Shown here: positions 1 through 9,434 of the stretch, piece after piece
Layout: every line of letters starts with the position of its first letter
Numbering within the stretch: position 1 is the stretch's first letter
DNA from: Cognatitamlana sp035818475
GTDB lineage: Bacteria; Bacteroidota; Bacteroidia; Flavobacteriales; Flavobacteriaceae
NCBI RefSeq assembly: GCF_035818475.1
Contig: NZ_JAYMGV010000001.1
Coordinates: forward strand, 1,178,001 to 1,242,000
Reading direction: 5' to 3'
Length of the DNA stretch: 64,000 bases
Position numbers and translations under genes: made by a program
The notes under the pieces: model-generated
Seen by the model: the letters and a program-made list of their open reading frames with translations, nothing else
Database searches by the model: none
Told to the model about the DNA's origin: nothing

Positions 1-46
1 AAAATGCTCTCATGCGAGCAGGAAATTAAGTTTGACTAACTCAAGT

Positions 47-122
47 AAGCAACACCTTAAGCAATCATTATTTTGTGATGATTTGATGATTAATAGCAGG
101 TTGTTTTTAGGTGTTGCTTTTT
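47..122 (+). terminator. Long-loop inverted repeat, possible terminator of an upstream gene
   Basis: The arms AAGCAACACCT (47-57) and AGGTGTTGCTT (109-119) are perfect complements, and five T residues follow on the plus strand. The loop is long (51 nt) and itself holds a small ATCA/TGAT stem. The position just after the window edge and before the next gene suggests the terminator of a gene to the left. The long loop makes this less certain than the other hairpins in the window. Confidence 0.45.
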
Positions 123-137
123 AAATGCAATTGTATT

Positions 138-1346
138 ATGCAAAGACATTTTGTTTTTTGTGCAGTAATAGTTCTTGAATTAGTTCTTAATTCAATCCAG
201 GCACAATCAAAAGAAAATACATTACAACAAGACTTTGAATTGGAAGTAGAAGCAGAATACCGGTATTTTTATGAGGCCCCGGCATTTAACGGGCAAAAGG
301 ATCATTTCCCTTCATTAGCCTTCACGCCGGAATATACGATTAAGTGGAATAAGGGCTATGAAGCTATAAATTTTATAGGTTTTTTTAGACTTGATAGAGA
401 TGATGCCCGTACACATTGGGATATAAGAGAACTCTACTACCAAAAAGCAAAACGTAACTGGGAACTGAGCCTGGGTTTAAAAAAGATCTATTGGGGGGTT
501 ACAGAAAGTAATCATTTAGTGGATATTATAAACCAAACGGACGGCGTAGAATCTTTTGACGGTGAACAGAAATTAGGGCAACCTATGGTACATTTTACTT
601 TAACCACAGGCAGTGTGGGTAATTTTGATTTCTTTTACCTGCCATATCATAGAAAACGTACTTTTCCGGGAGAAAAAGGAAGATTACGATTTCCATTTGT
701 TATAACTAAAGATGATATAAGTTATGAGAGTGACGCCCAGGAATGGCGGCAGGATATAGCGTTCAGATGGTCTCATTATTTTGGTGCATTTGATGTGGGA
801 ATATCACACTTTTATGGAAACGGACGTGAGCCTTTATTTACTTTTGAACCCAATGGAAACTTAAATGCTTTTTACCCGGTAATAAACCAAACAGGGTTAG
901 ATTTGCAAGTAACCCATAATGCCTTTTTATGGAAACTGGAATCTATTTACCGTTCGGCAAAGGCTCAGGATTTCTTTGCTTTAGTCGCAGGATTAGAGTT
1001 TACTTTTAGTAATATAGATGGGAATGGTTTAGATATTGGACTACTGGGAGAGTATCTTTATGATGAACGAGATGAACTGGCCTTAAACGCTTTGCAGAAT
1101 GATGTGTTTTTAGGAAGCAGGATAGCGTTTAATGATACTCAGGATACCTCAATATTGATAGGTGGTATTTCTGATTTAGAATCAAGTAGCAAAATTTTTA
1201 GTATTGAAGCCTCCAGGCGTTTTGGGAGCACATGGACCGCTGAAATTGAAGCCAGGGTTTTTAATAGTATTGCTCCCGATGAATTTATTCTTTCTAATTT
1301 TCAACAAGACAGTTTTTTCAGGTTTACAATACGTAAATATTTTTAG
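138..1346 (+). CDS. Outer-membrane beta-barrel (porin-like) protein
   Basis: A protein of 402 residues beginning MQRHF at 138. A GTG further upstream (111) lies inside the preceding hairpin and is not a likely start. An N-terminal hydrophobic stretch ending near SIQAQ looks like a Sec signal peptide. The rest alternates short polar and aromatic strands and ends in a typical barrel C-terminus (RFTIRKYF, terminal Phe). The stretch LGLKKIYWGVTES followed by DIINQTDG recalls DUF1302/alginate-export type porins, which usually carry such a KxxxWGxtd signature. That family assignment is inference. It stands alone, with only a TetR remnant downstream. The substrate cannot be read from the sequence. 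Confidence 0.6.
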   Translation: MQRHFVFCAVIVLELVLNSIQAQSKENTLQQDFELEVEAEYRYFYEAPAFNGQKDHFPSLAFTPEYTIKWNKGYEAINFIGFFRLDRDDARTHWDIRELYYQKAKRNWELSLGLKKIYWGVTESNHLVDIINQTDGVESFDGEQKLGQPMVHFTLTTGSVGNFDFFYLPYHRKRTFPGEKGRLRFPFVITKDDISYESDAQEWRQDIAFRWSHYFGAFDVGISHFYGNGREPLFTFEPNGNLNAFYPVINQTGLDLQVTHNAFLWKLESIYRSAKAQDFFALVAGLEFTFSNIDGNGLDIGLLGEYLYDERDELALNALQNDVFLGSRIAFNDTQDTSILIGGISDLESSSKIFSIEASRRFGSTWTAEIEARVFNSIAPDEFILSNFQQDSFFRFTIRKYF

Positions 1347-1375
1347 ACTAAAGACAAAACGTTATAAGTAATAGT

Positions 1376-1645
1376 ATGGTACATTTTTCTTTAGAATCAG
1401 GGAATGATCATAAAGGTCAAGGAAAGCGTCTTGATTTTGAATTTAAAGAGTTTGAAGCCATTTTTAAACAATGTTTGATAGAAACAAAAGACCAAAGGAC
1501 TATACAAGATAAGTTTGACACTGATTTGGTTGGACGTTTTTTAATAAACAGCTGGTTTGGAACCTTGCCCAGGATGAAATCTGTTGATGCCGTAAAACCA
1601 TTGGAAGGTTTTAAGAATTTTATACTTCAGCAATTATTAAATTAA
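1376..1645 (+). pseudogene. C-terminal fragment of a TetR-family regulator
   Basis: The 89-residue reading frame ends with the pattern GRFLINSWFGTLPRMK...PLEGFKNFI. This resembles the ligand-domain end of TetR regulators, where a similar (R/F)xLxxSWeGaLlRMK motif precedes a last helix. The helix-turn-helix half is missing: an in-frame stop lies at 1349-1351, and the barrel gene ends only 29 nt upstream. A full TetR protein is about 190-200 residues. I read it as a 5'-truncated remnant. It could instead be a small free-standing protein. Confidence 0.5.
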
Positions 1646-1752
1646 TTCTGGCTATTGTATATATGCTGTGAATATAGAAACGCATCGGTTATATTTGTTT
1701 AACAAAAAAAGGAGAGACAGAACCTATACCGTTTTCTAAACTTATATAATAA

Positions 1753-1790
1753 AAACAAAAATGCAACCTTACTAGGTTGCATTTTTGTTT
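1753..1790. terminator. Bidirectional intrinsic terminator
   Basis: Stem ATGCAACCT (1761-1769), loop TACT, stem AGGTTGCAT (1774-1782), continued outward by an A-rich and a T-rich arm (AAACAAAA / TTTTGTTT). It sits between convergent genes (the TetR remnant on plus, TerB on minus) and can serve both. Confidence 0.9.
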
Positions 1791-1807
1791 TACAGAATGG
1801 TATAGAA

Positions 1808-2239
1808 TTATCTATTCATATTCTTTATTTGGTCTACAAAAGTATCCAGGTCTACCCCGTTATTTACAAGAGTTAAAGCTTTGTCAACAATGTATTTAAC
1901 GTTTACGGCATGAAATCCAAGACCAACGCCAATTTTGTTTAAAAGTTTGTGCTCAGAGTTCCCTTTAATTTGGTCTACATGTACCATACGTACCAGATCA
2001 TATAAACGTTCTAAGCGTTTTTCATAAGATACCGGCGGATTTATTGGATGCGATTTATAATCCTTTAAAATTTGCTTATATTTTTCTTCACCAATGTTTA
2101 AGTTGTGTGCTAATCGGTCTAAAAACGCCTGCTCATCAGGAGTAATAATTCCGTCATCCATAGCCACACGAACTATAGCAGCAAAATGTCCTTCATTTCG
2201 CTCTTTAAAACCACCATCAAATAACTTTGAAAACGACAT
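1808..2239 (-). CDS. TerB-family protein
   Basis: Starting at MSFSKLFDGG (2239), the protein has 143 residues. An ATG 36 nt further upstream gives an unlikely extension. The segment AAIVRVAMDDGIITPDEQAFLDRLA matches the acidic, EF-hand-like helical repeat of the TerB/DjlA N-terminal fold, and a second helical unit follows. TerB-like proteins are small, cytoplasmic and all-helical. They are linked to tellurite resistance in some bacteria, but in Bacteroidota they are mostly found alone with unknown role. No ter neighbours are present, so a tellurite function should not be assumed. Confidence 0.75.
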   Translation of the reverse strand: MSFSKLFDGGFKERNEGHFAAIVRVAMDDGIITPDEQAFLDRLAHNLNIGEEKYKQILKDYKSHPINPPVSYEKRLERLYDLVRMVHVDQIKGNSEHKLLNKIGVGLGFHAVNVKYIVDKALTLVNNGVDLDTFVDQIKNMNR

Positions 2240-2469
2240 ATATCTTATTCTTTTTATATTGCCACAAACGTACATATTTTTTTTAAGATTCTAAATTGAA
2301 TTATTAATTTTTTGAGAGCTATAATAAGGGGTAGGTTATCTTGAATGAGGTTGAAGGGTTACAATCCTTAATCATGGTTTTACGTTAAAAAGAATATTGT
2401 TGTTCTTAAGGAATTACACTCAAAATTATCAAGGCAAGTTCTTATATTTGCATCTCAAAACAAAATTAG

Positions 2470-5400
2470 GTGAGTAAATCAGCCTTGTCTCAAACCTACA
2501 TTCAGGTTTTGCAAACGCAAAATCTGCAACATACTATTGCCCAACCTCAAAGTAAAGTACACTTAAAGGGCCTGGTAGGATCTTCGTTTTCATTTGTAAT
2601 TTCTAGTACTTTTAAAGAAGTACAAAAGCCGTTTTTACTAGTGTTTAACGATAAAGAAGAAGCAGCACATTATCTTAATGATTTAGAGCAACTCTGTAAT
2701 GAAAAAGATGTGTTATTCTACCCGGGAAGCTACAGGAGGCCTTACGATATTGAAGAGACAGATAATGCTAATGTCTTGTTGCGTGCAGAAGTTTTAAATC
2801 GTATCAATTCACAGAAAAAACCAGCTATAATTGTTACCTATCCCGATGCACTCTTTGAACAGGTGGTTACAAGAAAAGAATTGGAGCGTAATACACTTAA
2901 AGTAGGTGTAAATGATAATCTGTCTATTGATTTTGTAAATGAGGTCTTATTTGAATATCAGTTTAAGCGTGTAGATTTTGTTACGGAGCCCGGTGAGTTT
3001 TCGGTACGTGGGGGTATAGTAGATGTATTTTCATTTTCACATGATGAGCCTTATCGCATTGAATTTTTTGGTGATGAGGTAGATAGTATTCGTACTTTTG
3101 ATGTGGAGACCCAGCTTTCCATAGAGCAGATAAAGAAAATTAATATCATCCCCAATGTCGCCAATAAACTGGTTGAGGAAAAACGTCAAAGCTTTTTAAA
3201 ATATATAGCTCAAAAAACAGTAGTAGGTTTAAAGAATGCAGAGTTATTCTTTTCAAGAATTGATGATTTTTACAACAAAGCTGAGGAGGCCTTTAAAACA
3301 CTTTCAACTGATATTAAACATGCGGAACCGTATGAGCTTTTTTGTAATTCAGAGTTGCTTAAAAAACAACTTTTAGAGTTTTCAATTATAGAGTTTGGGA
3401 GTACTTCAGTTTTTAATAATGGCAATAAAATTGTATTTAATACCACGCCACAACCGGCATTCAACAAACAGTTTAACCTATTAATTGAAGATTTAAATTC
3501 TAATCATAATAAGGGCTATACTAATTATATAGCATGCGTTAGTGAACAGCAGGCTAAGCGGTTTCAAGATATTTTTGATGATGTTGAAGAAGAGGTGTCA
3601 TATCAAACCGTAGTATTGTCTTTGCACCAGGGGTTTATTGACCATGATACTAAAATAGTATGTTATACAGATCACCAGATTTTTGAACGTTATCATAAGT
3701 TTCAGTTAAAAAGCGGTTATGCTAAAAAGCAGGCCATTACATTAAAAGAACTTACCAATTTAGATGTTGGAGATTATGTGACTCATATAGATCATGGTAT
3801 TGGACGTTTTGGCGGACTTCAAAAAATTGACGTAGAAGGCAAAAAACAGGAGGCCATTAAATTAGTTTATGGCGAGCGTGATGTCTTGTACTTAAGTATT
3901 CATTCCTTGCACAAAATCACCAAGTTTAACGGGAAAGACGGTAAACCACCCAAAATATATAAGCTAGGAAGTAACGCATGGAAAACCCTTAAGCAAAAAA
4001 CCAAAGCACGTGTAAAGCATGTAGCATTTAACCTTATTAAACTTTACGCCAAAAGAAAAACCCAAAAAGGCTATCAGTACAACCCGGATAGTTATATGCA
4101 ACATGAATTGGAAGCTTCTTTTATTTATGAAGATACTCCGGACCAAAGTACCGCTACTGCAGATATTAAAACGGATATGGAAAGTGAACGCCCCATGGAT
4201 AGGTTGGTCTGTGGTGATGTAGGTTTTGGTAAAACCGAAGTAGCTATTAGAGCAGCCTTTAAGGCTGTAGATAACGGAAAGCAAGTGGCTGTTTTGGTGC
4301 CCACTACCATACTAGCCTATCAACATGCCAGAACGTTTAGACAGCGCTTAAAAGATTTTCCGGTAACCGTAGATTATTTAAATCGGTTTAGAACAGCTAA
4401 GGAAAAAAGAGAAACACTTGAAGCTTTAGAACAAGGTGGGGTAGATATTATTATTGGAACCCATCAACTGGTAAATAAAAATGTTAAGTTTAAAGATTTA
4501 GGCTTGTTAATAGTTGATGAAGAACAAAAATTTGGAGTTGCGGTAAAAGAGAAGTTAAAGACTATTAAAGACAATGTGGATGTACTGACCTTAACGGCTA
4601 CACCCATCCCAAGAACATTACAGTTTAGTTTAATGGCTGCAAGGGACTTATCGGTTATTACTACTCCACCACCTAACCGGTATCCTATAGAAAGCCATGT
4701 TATTCGCTTTAATGAGGAAACCATTAGAGATGCTGTGAGTTATGAAATTGAACGTGGAGGCCAAATCTTCTTTATCCATAATCGTATTGAAAATATTAAA
4801 GAAGTAGCAGGCATGATTCAGCGCTTAGTACCAGATGCAAAAATTGGTATAGGCCATGGACAAATGGATGGTAAAAAACTGGAGCAACTTATGTTAGCGT
4901 TTATGGATGGCGCTTTTGATGTTTTGGTGAGCACAACTATTGTAGAAAGCGGATTGGATGTGCCAAATGCCAATACCATATTTATCAATAATGCCAATAA
5001 TTTTGGATTAAGTGATTTACACCAAATGCGTGGTAGAGTAGGACGAAGCAATAAAAAGGCATTTTGCTATTTTATAACACCGGAATATTCAGCAATGACT
5101 GATGATGCCAGAAAACGTATCACAGCGCTTGAACAGTTTACAGAATTGGGTAGTGGTTTCAATATTGCCATGAAAGATCTGGAAATTCGTGGTGCAGGAG
5201 ATTTACTGGGAGGAGAACAAAGTGGATTCATTAATGAAATTGGATTTGATACCTATCAAAAGATATTGAATGAGGCTATTGAAGAACTCAAGGAAAATGA
5301 GTTTAAAGAGTTGTACAATGAGCCCGAAGGTGATAAAGTTTATGTAAAAGATGTCACTATTGACACAGATTTTGAATTGTTATTCCCAGATAGTTATATT

Positions 5401-5808
5401 AATAATATTGCTGAAAGGTTAAACCTTTATACGCAACTAAATAATTTAAAATCGGAGGACGAATTATCTGTTTTTGAAAAAGAATTAGTTGATAGGTTTG
5501 GAGAATTGCCTAAACAAGTGACCGATTTGTTAAAAAGTGTCCAAATAAAGTGGCTGGCCATTAGAATAGGGTTTGAAAAAATTATAATGAAACAAGGTAA
5601 ATTGATAGGCTATTTTATAAATGACCAACAAAGTAGTTTTTATCAAAGCTCCGGTTTTACCAAAGTATTGAAGTTTGTACAAACCAATCCTGCAGCGTGT
5701 AAAATGAAAGAGAAACAAACCAGAAACGGATTAAGGTTAATGTTGACCTTTGATAATATAAAAACAGTAGAACAAGCTTTAAATGCTTTACAACCCATTG
5801 TGGCTTAA
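2470..5808 (+). CDS. mfd: Transcription-repair coupling factor Mfd
   Basis: Mfd removes RNA polymerase stalled at DNA lesions and recruits UvrA. The protein is 1,112 residues, close to the family length, and starts at a GTG (2470). Visible domains: a UvrB-like N-terminal region; the RNA-polymerase-interacting CarD-like domain (DVGDYVTHIDHGIGRFGG) around residues 435-490; the RecG-like translocase with Walker A GDVGFGKTE near residue 581; the DEEQ box near 683; TLTATPIPRTL; motif VI QMRGRVGRS; and the C-terminal TRCF domain. A TATATTTG box (2443-2450) lies 20 nt before the start and may be the -7 element; no clear -33 partner was seen. The redoxin gene follows after about 20 nt. Confidence 0.97.
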   Translation: MSKSALSQTYIQVLQTQNLQHTIAQPQSKVHLKGLVGSSFSFVISSTFKEVQKPFLLVFNDKEEAAHYLNDLEQLCNEKDVLFYPGSYRRPYDIEETDNANVLLRAEVLNRINSQKKPAIIVTYPDALFEQVVTRKELERNTLKVGVNDNLSIDFVNEVLFEYQFKRVDFVTEPGEFSVRGGIVDVFSFSHDEPYRIEFFGDEVDSIRTFDVETQLSIEQIKKINIIPNVANKLVEEKRQSFLKYIAQKTVVGLKNAELFFSRIDDFYNKAEEAFKTLSTDIKHAEPYELFCNSELLKKQLLEFSIIEFGSTSVFNNGNKIVFNTTPQPAFNKQFNLLIEDLNSNHNKGYTNYIACVSEQQAKRFQDIFDDVEEEVSYQTVVLSLHQGFIDHDTKIVCYTDHQIFERYHKFQLKSGYAKKQAITLKELTNLDVGDYVTHIDHGIGRFGGLQKIDVEGKKQEAIKLVYGERDVLYLSIHSLHKITKFNGKDGKPPKIYKLGSNAWKTLKQKTKARVKHVAFNLIKLYAKRKTQKGYQYNPDSYMQHELEASFIYEDTPDQSTATADIKTDMESERPMDRLVCGDVGFGKTEVAIRAAFKAVDNGKQVAVLVPTTILAYQHARTFRQRLKDFPVTVDYLNRFRTAKEKRETLEALEQGGVDIIIGTHQLVNKNVKFKDLGLLIVDEEQKFGVAVKEKLKTIKDNVDVLTLTATPIPRTLQFSLMAARDLSVITTPPPNRYPIESHVIRFNEETIRDAVSYEIERGGQIFFIHNRIENIKEVAGMIQRLVPDAKIGIGHGQMDGKKLEQLMLAFMDGAFDVLVSTTIVESGLDVPNANTIFINNANNFGLSDLHQMRGRVGRSNKKAFCYFITPEYSAMTDDARKRITALEQFTELGSGFNIAMKDLEIRGAGDLLGGEQSGFINEIGFDTYQKILNEAIEELKENEFKELYNEPEGDKVYVKDVTIDTDFELLFPDSYINNIAERLNLYTQLNNLKSEDELSVFEKELVDRFGELPKQVTDLLKSVQIKWLAIRIGFEKIIMKQGKLIGYFINDQQSSFYQSSGFTKVLKFVQTNPAACKMKEKQTRNGLRLMLTFDNIKTVEQALNALQPIVA

Positions 5809-5830
5809 TAATTGTTTTGATTTTAATTAT

Positions 5831-7165
5831 ATGACAATGAGACGTTTATTTTTTATAACATTTTTAATTCCGGGTTTGCTGTTAGCGCAGCATAGTATAA
5901 AGGGTGAGTTTTCTCCTGCTAAGGATTATAATGTGCTTTTATTGTATAAAGTTACTCCAACAATATCGGAGTATGTTTCAAGTACTAAAGTAGATGAGGA
6001 GGGGCATTTTGAGTTTGAGCTGGATTCTACAGTTGTAAAAGGGGTGTACAGAATAGTGTACGCTGTCCCACAGGAAGATTATAATTTTGATATAATTTAT
6101 AACGGAAAAGAAGATATTGAGTTGCGTTTTAATTCTGAAACAGGTGTAGCCTATAAAAGTTCATTTGAAAATAAACTATTGGCATCCTATACCAATAGTA
6201 TGTCTATGGTTACCCATAGTATAGGAAACTATTTCAGGCAAAAAAGCAAGGATACTACAGCTTTAAAAGCCATATTTAAAACACAAAAAGAGACGCAATC
6301 CAGTTATGAAGAAGCTGCTAGAGGCACTATAGTTTTTGAGTTTATTAAAGCTAACAAGCCTTATACCCCGGATAAATATTTAGATATTAGAGCATATATC
6401 AGCGCATTAAAAGCACATTATTTTGATGCTATAGATTTTAATAATGCAACGCTTCAAAGCTCTAATTTCTTATCAGAAAAAATGTTGAATTATGTTTTTG
6501 GAATGTCTTCTAAATCAAAAGATAATTTGACAAGTTATAAAACCAATATAGATGCATTTTGTGATAAAATGAAAACGGTGCCCAAGGAGATTAAACGGGT
6601 TTTGCTTTTAGATTTATGGCAGCAAATGGTAGATTTAAAGCTTGAACCTGTTGCAAATTATATTTCTGAAACGTATTTAATGGATGTTGCAGTAGCTTTA
6701 AATGATCAGGAACTTTTACATGCGTTAATTTTATATAAAGACCTATCTAATGGTGCTAAGGCTCCAGACTTTTCTATAGAGCTAATTGAAAATAATAAAA
6801 AAGTTACCAAAAAGTTAAGCCAGTTAGATGCTGCCGAGCAATATATTATTGTGTTTTGGAGTAGTGGATGCTCTCATTGTTTAGATGAGGTGCCACAGTT
6901 ACAAACCTTTATTAAATCAAAAGAAAAGAATAATGTAAAAGTTGTAGCCATTGGTTTGGAAGACGAACCCATAGCATGGAACGCACTAATTGAAAAGTAC
7001 CCGGAATTTATCCATGTTTATGGTAAGGATAAATGGGATAATGAAACTGCGAACAATTATGGCGTTACATCAACACCTACCTATTTTGTTTTGAATAAGA
7101 ATAAAGAAATTATTGCAAAACCTGAAAATTTTGATGCTGTAAAAGCTTTTTTTGATAAGGACTAA
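5831..7165 (+). CDS. TlpA-like thiol-disulfide oxidoreductase with N-terminal DUF4369-like domain
   Basis: A periplasmic thioredoxin-fold protein of 444 residues from MTMRRLFF (5831), with a signal peptide ending near LLLAQ. An in-frame ATG at 5783 overlaps mfd and is rejected because it would precede the signal peptide. The N-terminal half starts like the DUF4369 domains common in flavobacterial redoxins (SIKGEFSPAKDYNVLLLYK). The C-terminal half carries the redox motif SSGCSHC in FWSSGCSHCLDE and a cis-proline segment (TSTPTYFV). It follows mfd closely and converges on another TlpA-type gene, with seven bases between the two stop codons. Its redox partner is unknown. Confidence 0.85.
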   Translation: MTMRRLFFITFLIPGLLLAQHSIKGEFSPAKDYNVLLLYKVTPTISEYVSSTKVDEEGHFEFELDSTVVKGVYRIVYAVPQEDYNFDIIYNGKEDIELRFNSETGVAYKSSFENKLLASYTNSMSMVTHSIGNYFRQKSKDTTALKAIFKTQKETQSSYEEAARGTIVFEFIKANKPYTPDKYLDIRAYISALKAHYFDAIDFNNATLQSSNFLSEKMLNYVFGMSSKSKDNLTSYKTNIDAFCDKMKTVPKEIKRVLLLDLWQQMVDLKLEPVANYISETYLMDVAVALNDQELLHALILYKDLSNGAKAPDFSIELIENNKKVTKKLSQLDAAEQYIIVFWSSGCSHCLDEVPQLQTFIKSKEKNNVKVVAIGLEDEPIAWNALIEKYPEFIHVYGKDKWDNETANNYGVTSTPTYFVLNKNKEIIAKPENFDAVKAFFDKD

Positions 7166-7172
7166 CTCTGTG

Positions 7173-8294
7173 TTATTTTAGAGCTTTATCAATTTGATAA
7201 GTCATTCTTTCAATGAGATCACTTTTATAGCCAATTTCAAATAATTGAATGGTTCCCTTTCTGTCAATCACAATATTAGTTGGATATGCAGAAACCCCAA
7301 ATTTATCAGCAATCCATTTTCCATCAGGAACGATATCATAATTAAATTTCTTTTTACTTAAGAAATCAGAAAGCCTATATTCAGGATCAGTTGCTATGGC
7401 TATAAAGTTTACTTTTTGATCATGATCATTGTATATCTCTTTTAATTTGTTTAGTTGTGGAATCTCTTTTTTACAAGGGGGACAAGTAGTAAACCAAAAA
7501 TTAAGAACAATTACCTCTCCCTTCATATCCTTACTTAATAATTTTTCGCCCTCCATAGTGAGCATATTGAATCGTTTTAAAGGTTTTCCTATATTTTCAA
7601 ATCTTGCTTTTGCATAACGCTCTTTACTTTTGTTCTTTATGTTATCATACTCTTCCTTAGTATAAATTTTATAATCATCTAATGAAAATATCGAAGGGTC
7701 TAATTTTTTGTGATGAATAGTTTTTGCAACTACCTGATAATGTCCATATTTTTTACTGTATCCTGGATATTCGAGTAAAAACCCATCAACCTTATATTGA
7801 TTGCAATAGCGTAAACCTAATTTTTTAGTATAATAAATATCTCGTGGTAAACCTTTAACCATTTGAATGGCTTTATTGCATTTCAAACCTAAAATAGTTT
7901 TACTTTCTTCAGGTTGCAGACTAACGTCCGTATTTGGGTTTTTAAAATCATAAGCAATTCCTGATTTTGATGTTTTGGAACTCTGGCTACAACGATACAA
8001 TTTTTCTTTATCGTAATCCAAAATGACAAAGCTATTCACATTTATGTTTTTGTAAATCTTTTGCTCTTTCATTTTGCTTCCATTAAAGACCACAACAATA
8101 TTGTCATAATAATCGAAGGCTTCTTTCTGCGCGTTGGTTAATTCATTATCATAAATAATTTCATAATTAATTATAACTTCTGATTGAATCCTATTAGCAC
8201 CGGGATATTTCCATTGAGCATATATAGATTGGCTAAAGAAAAAACAGATAATGAATAAAACAGGAATGGTTTTTAGAGGATAGTAGGCTTTCAT
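7173..8294 (-). CDS. Secreted TlpA-family redoxin with an N-terminal GLPGLI-like domain
   Basis: A protein of 373 residues with a signal peptide ending near SIYAQ. Residues 30-210 look like the GLPGLI/DUF4412-type domain of Bacteroidota: a short strand-rich region with a conserved pair ILGLKCNKA and KGLPRDIYYT. The last 140 residues are a TlpA thioredoxin fold with the active site FTTCPPCKKE and the cis-Pro loop SAYPTNIV. It probably acts in the periplasm as a thiol reductase; the N-terminal domain has no known role. Its stop codon lies seven bases from that of the plus-strand redoxin, so the two genes are convergent and probably separate units. Confidence 0.8.
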   Translation of the reverse strand: MKAYYPLKTIPVLFIICFFFSQSIYAQWKYPGANRIQSEVIINYEIIYDNELTNAQKEAFDYYDNIVVVFNGSKMKEQKIYKNINVNSFVILDYDKEKLYRCSQSSKTSKSGIAYDFKNPNTDVSLQPEESKTILGLKCNKAIQMVKGLPRDIYYTKKLGLRYCNQYKVDGFLLEYPGYSKKYGHYQVVAKTIHHKKLDPSIFSLDDYKIYTKEEYDNIKNKSKERYAKARFENIGKPLKRFNMLTMEGEKLLSKDMKGEVIVLNFWFTTCPPCKKEIPQLNKLKEIYNDHDQKVNFIAIATDPEYRLSDFLSKKKFNYDIVPDGKWIADKFGVSAYPTNIVIDRKGTIQLFEIGYKSDLIERMTYQIDKALK

Positions 8295-8359
8295 ATAAGC
8301 TAAAATAAAAAAATAAATGTCATAAATTCCTTATATTAGGAATATACGTGTTTTACTTT

Positions 8360-8719
8360 TTAAAAATGATAAAAAGCGTTTTCTAAATGCTCAATATTAA
8401 AGTTAGTGCCTTCTTTAATAATGGCAATAATATCAAAGCGTACTTCAACATCTAAATTGTTGGATATAACATATTCATCTACGGCTTTTACCAAACGTTG
8501 GATTTGTTTTGGTTTTACAAAATCCTGTGGGTTTCCAAAGTCGGCTGTAGATCGGGTTTTTACTTCAATAATAGCCAATGTATCGTGGTGATGTGCTATA
8601 ACATCCACTTCGGCTTTATCAAATCTGTAATTACGTTCAATAATATCATAGCCTTTTTTTAAAAGAAAGTCTACCGCTAATTGTTCGCCTTTTTTACCAA
8701 GCTCATTGTGTTGTGCCAT
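8360..8719 (-). CDS. yraN: YraN family endonuclease-like protein (UPF0102)
   Basis: A 119-residue protein, the usual size. Hallmarks are GKKGEQLAVDFLLKKGYDIIERNYR, then DKAEVDVIAHHHDTLAIIEVKTR, which is the D-x(n)-ExK core of Holliday-junction-resolvase-like nucleases. The family is widespread, and its biological role is still poorly defined. It is a single gene with a palindromic repeat region upstream (8795-8878). Confidence 0.93.
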   Translation of the reverse strand: MAQHNELGKKGEQLAVDFLLKKGYDIIERNYRFDKAEVDVIAHHHDTLAIIEVKTRSTADFGNPQDFVKPKQIQRLVKAVDEYVISNNLDVEVRFDIIAIIKEGTNFNIEHLENAFYHF

Positions 8720-8794
8720 TGTGCTAAGATATTATTTTTGTTTTTTGAAAGGAAGAACGATTAGATTATGTCAACCATTGAATATCTTAAATTT

Positions 8795-8878
8795 AAGATT
8801 CTTCGCTGTGCTCAGAATGACATAGTGCCCTAAACAAACGGTTTGTCATTCAGAAGGAGGAAACGACTGAAGAATCTT
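8795..8878. repeat. Palindromic intergenic repeat, copy 1
   Basis: The outer arms AAGATTCTTC (8795-8804) and GAAGAATCTT (8869-8878) are perfect complements. Inside are a second pair GAATGACA (8815-8822) / TGTCATTC (8844-8851) and a small palindrome ACAAAC-G-GTTTGT (8834-8846). Bases 8810-8878 match 9304-9372 with a single difference. The stop codon of the GIY-YIG gene begins at its last base. Confidence 0.85.
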
Positions 8879-9183
8879 TATATCTTATCATTTAAAAAAG
8901 ACCAGGAAACATTAAAATTTGTAATAAGGCTCTCTTTCTTTTTTCTACTCCATCCTTTAATTTGTTTTTCTCTTTTAATGGCCTCCTCAATTTCAAAAAA
9001 ATGTTCATAATAAATCAAATAAAAGCATTTATACTTAGCAGTAAAAGCTTTGGAAAACGGTTCAGGGTTTTGATGAAAGGATAAACGCTCTTTGAGATTA
9101 TTTGTGACACCTGTATAAAGAACGGTTTTATTTTTATTGGTGAGTATGTAGACGAAATAATTATGTGTGCCTTTAGTTTTCAT
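8878..9183 (-). CDS. GIY-YIG nuclease domain protein
   Basis: A 101-residue single-domain protein. The catalytic signature is NYFVYILTNKNKTVLYTGVTNN (GIY-YIG in the variant form VYI...YTG), followed by LKERLSFHQ with the conserved Arg, and IYYEHFFEIEEAIKREKQIKGW containing the Glu of the active site. Free-standing proteins of this type are related to UPF0213 and are often present in several copies in Bacteroidota genomes. The gene lies exactly between two copies of a palindromic repeat, with its stop at the edge of one of them. This suggests the gene and the repeats may move or spread together (inference). Confidence 0.9.
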   Translation of the reverse strand: MKTKGTHNYFVYILTNKNKTVLYTGVTNNLKERLSFHQNPEPFSKAFTAKYKCFYLIYYEHFFEIEEAIKREKQIKGWSRKKKESLITNFNVSWSFLNDKI

Positions 9184-9243
9184 TTGATATAAATGTAATA
9201 AGATTTTACATTTTGTTCTTAATAGCTTTTTTTGCTAAGAGAT

Positions 9244-9372
9244 AGATTCTTCGACTAGCTTTGCTGGCTACCTTCAAACAAAATACATTTTGTTTTCGGC
9301 AATGCTCAGAATGACACAGTGCCCTAAACAAACGGTTTGTCATTCAGAAGGAGGAAACGACTGAAGAATCTT
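9244..9372. repeat. Palindromic intergenic repeat, copy 2, with an extra inner palindrome
   Basis: The outer arms AGATTCTTC (9244-9252) and GAAGAATCT (9363-9371) are the same as in copy 1. Between them the 3' part is nearly identical to copy 1, but about 45 extra bases are present after the left arm. The extra part holds its own palindrome AAACAAAAT-AC-ATTTTGTTT (9276-9295). The repeat lies upstream of the GIY-YIG start. Confidence 0.8.
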
Positions 9373-9434
9373 AGCTTAGGCAGAATTAATTTAAAAGACT
9401 ATAAAGCATTAAGATATGATGTGAGTTTCTTTTC

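Noticed and set aside
1808..2239. Tellurite resistance function for the TerB-like gene
   Set aside because: No other ter genes nearby; the domain alone does not support it.
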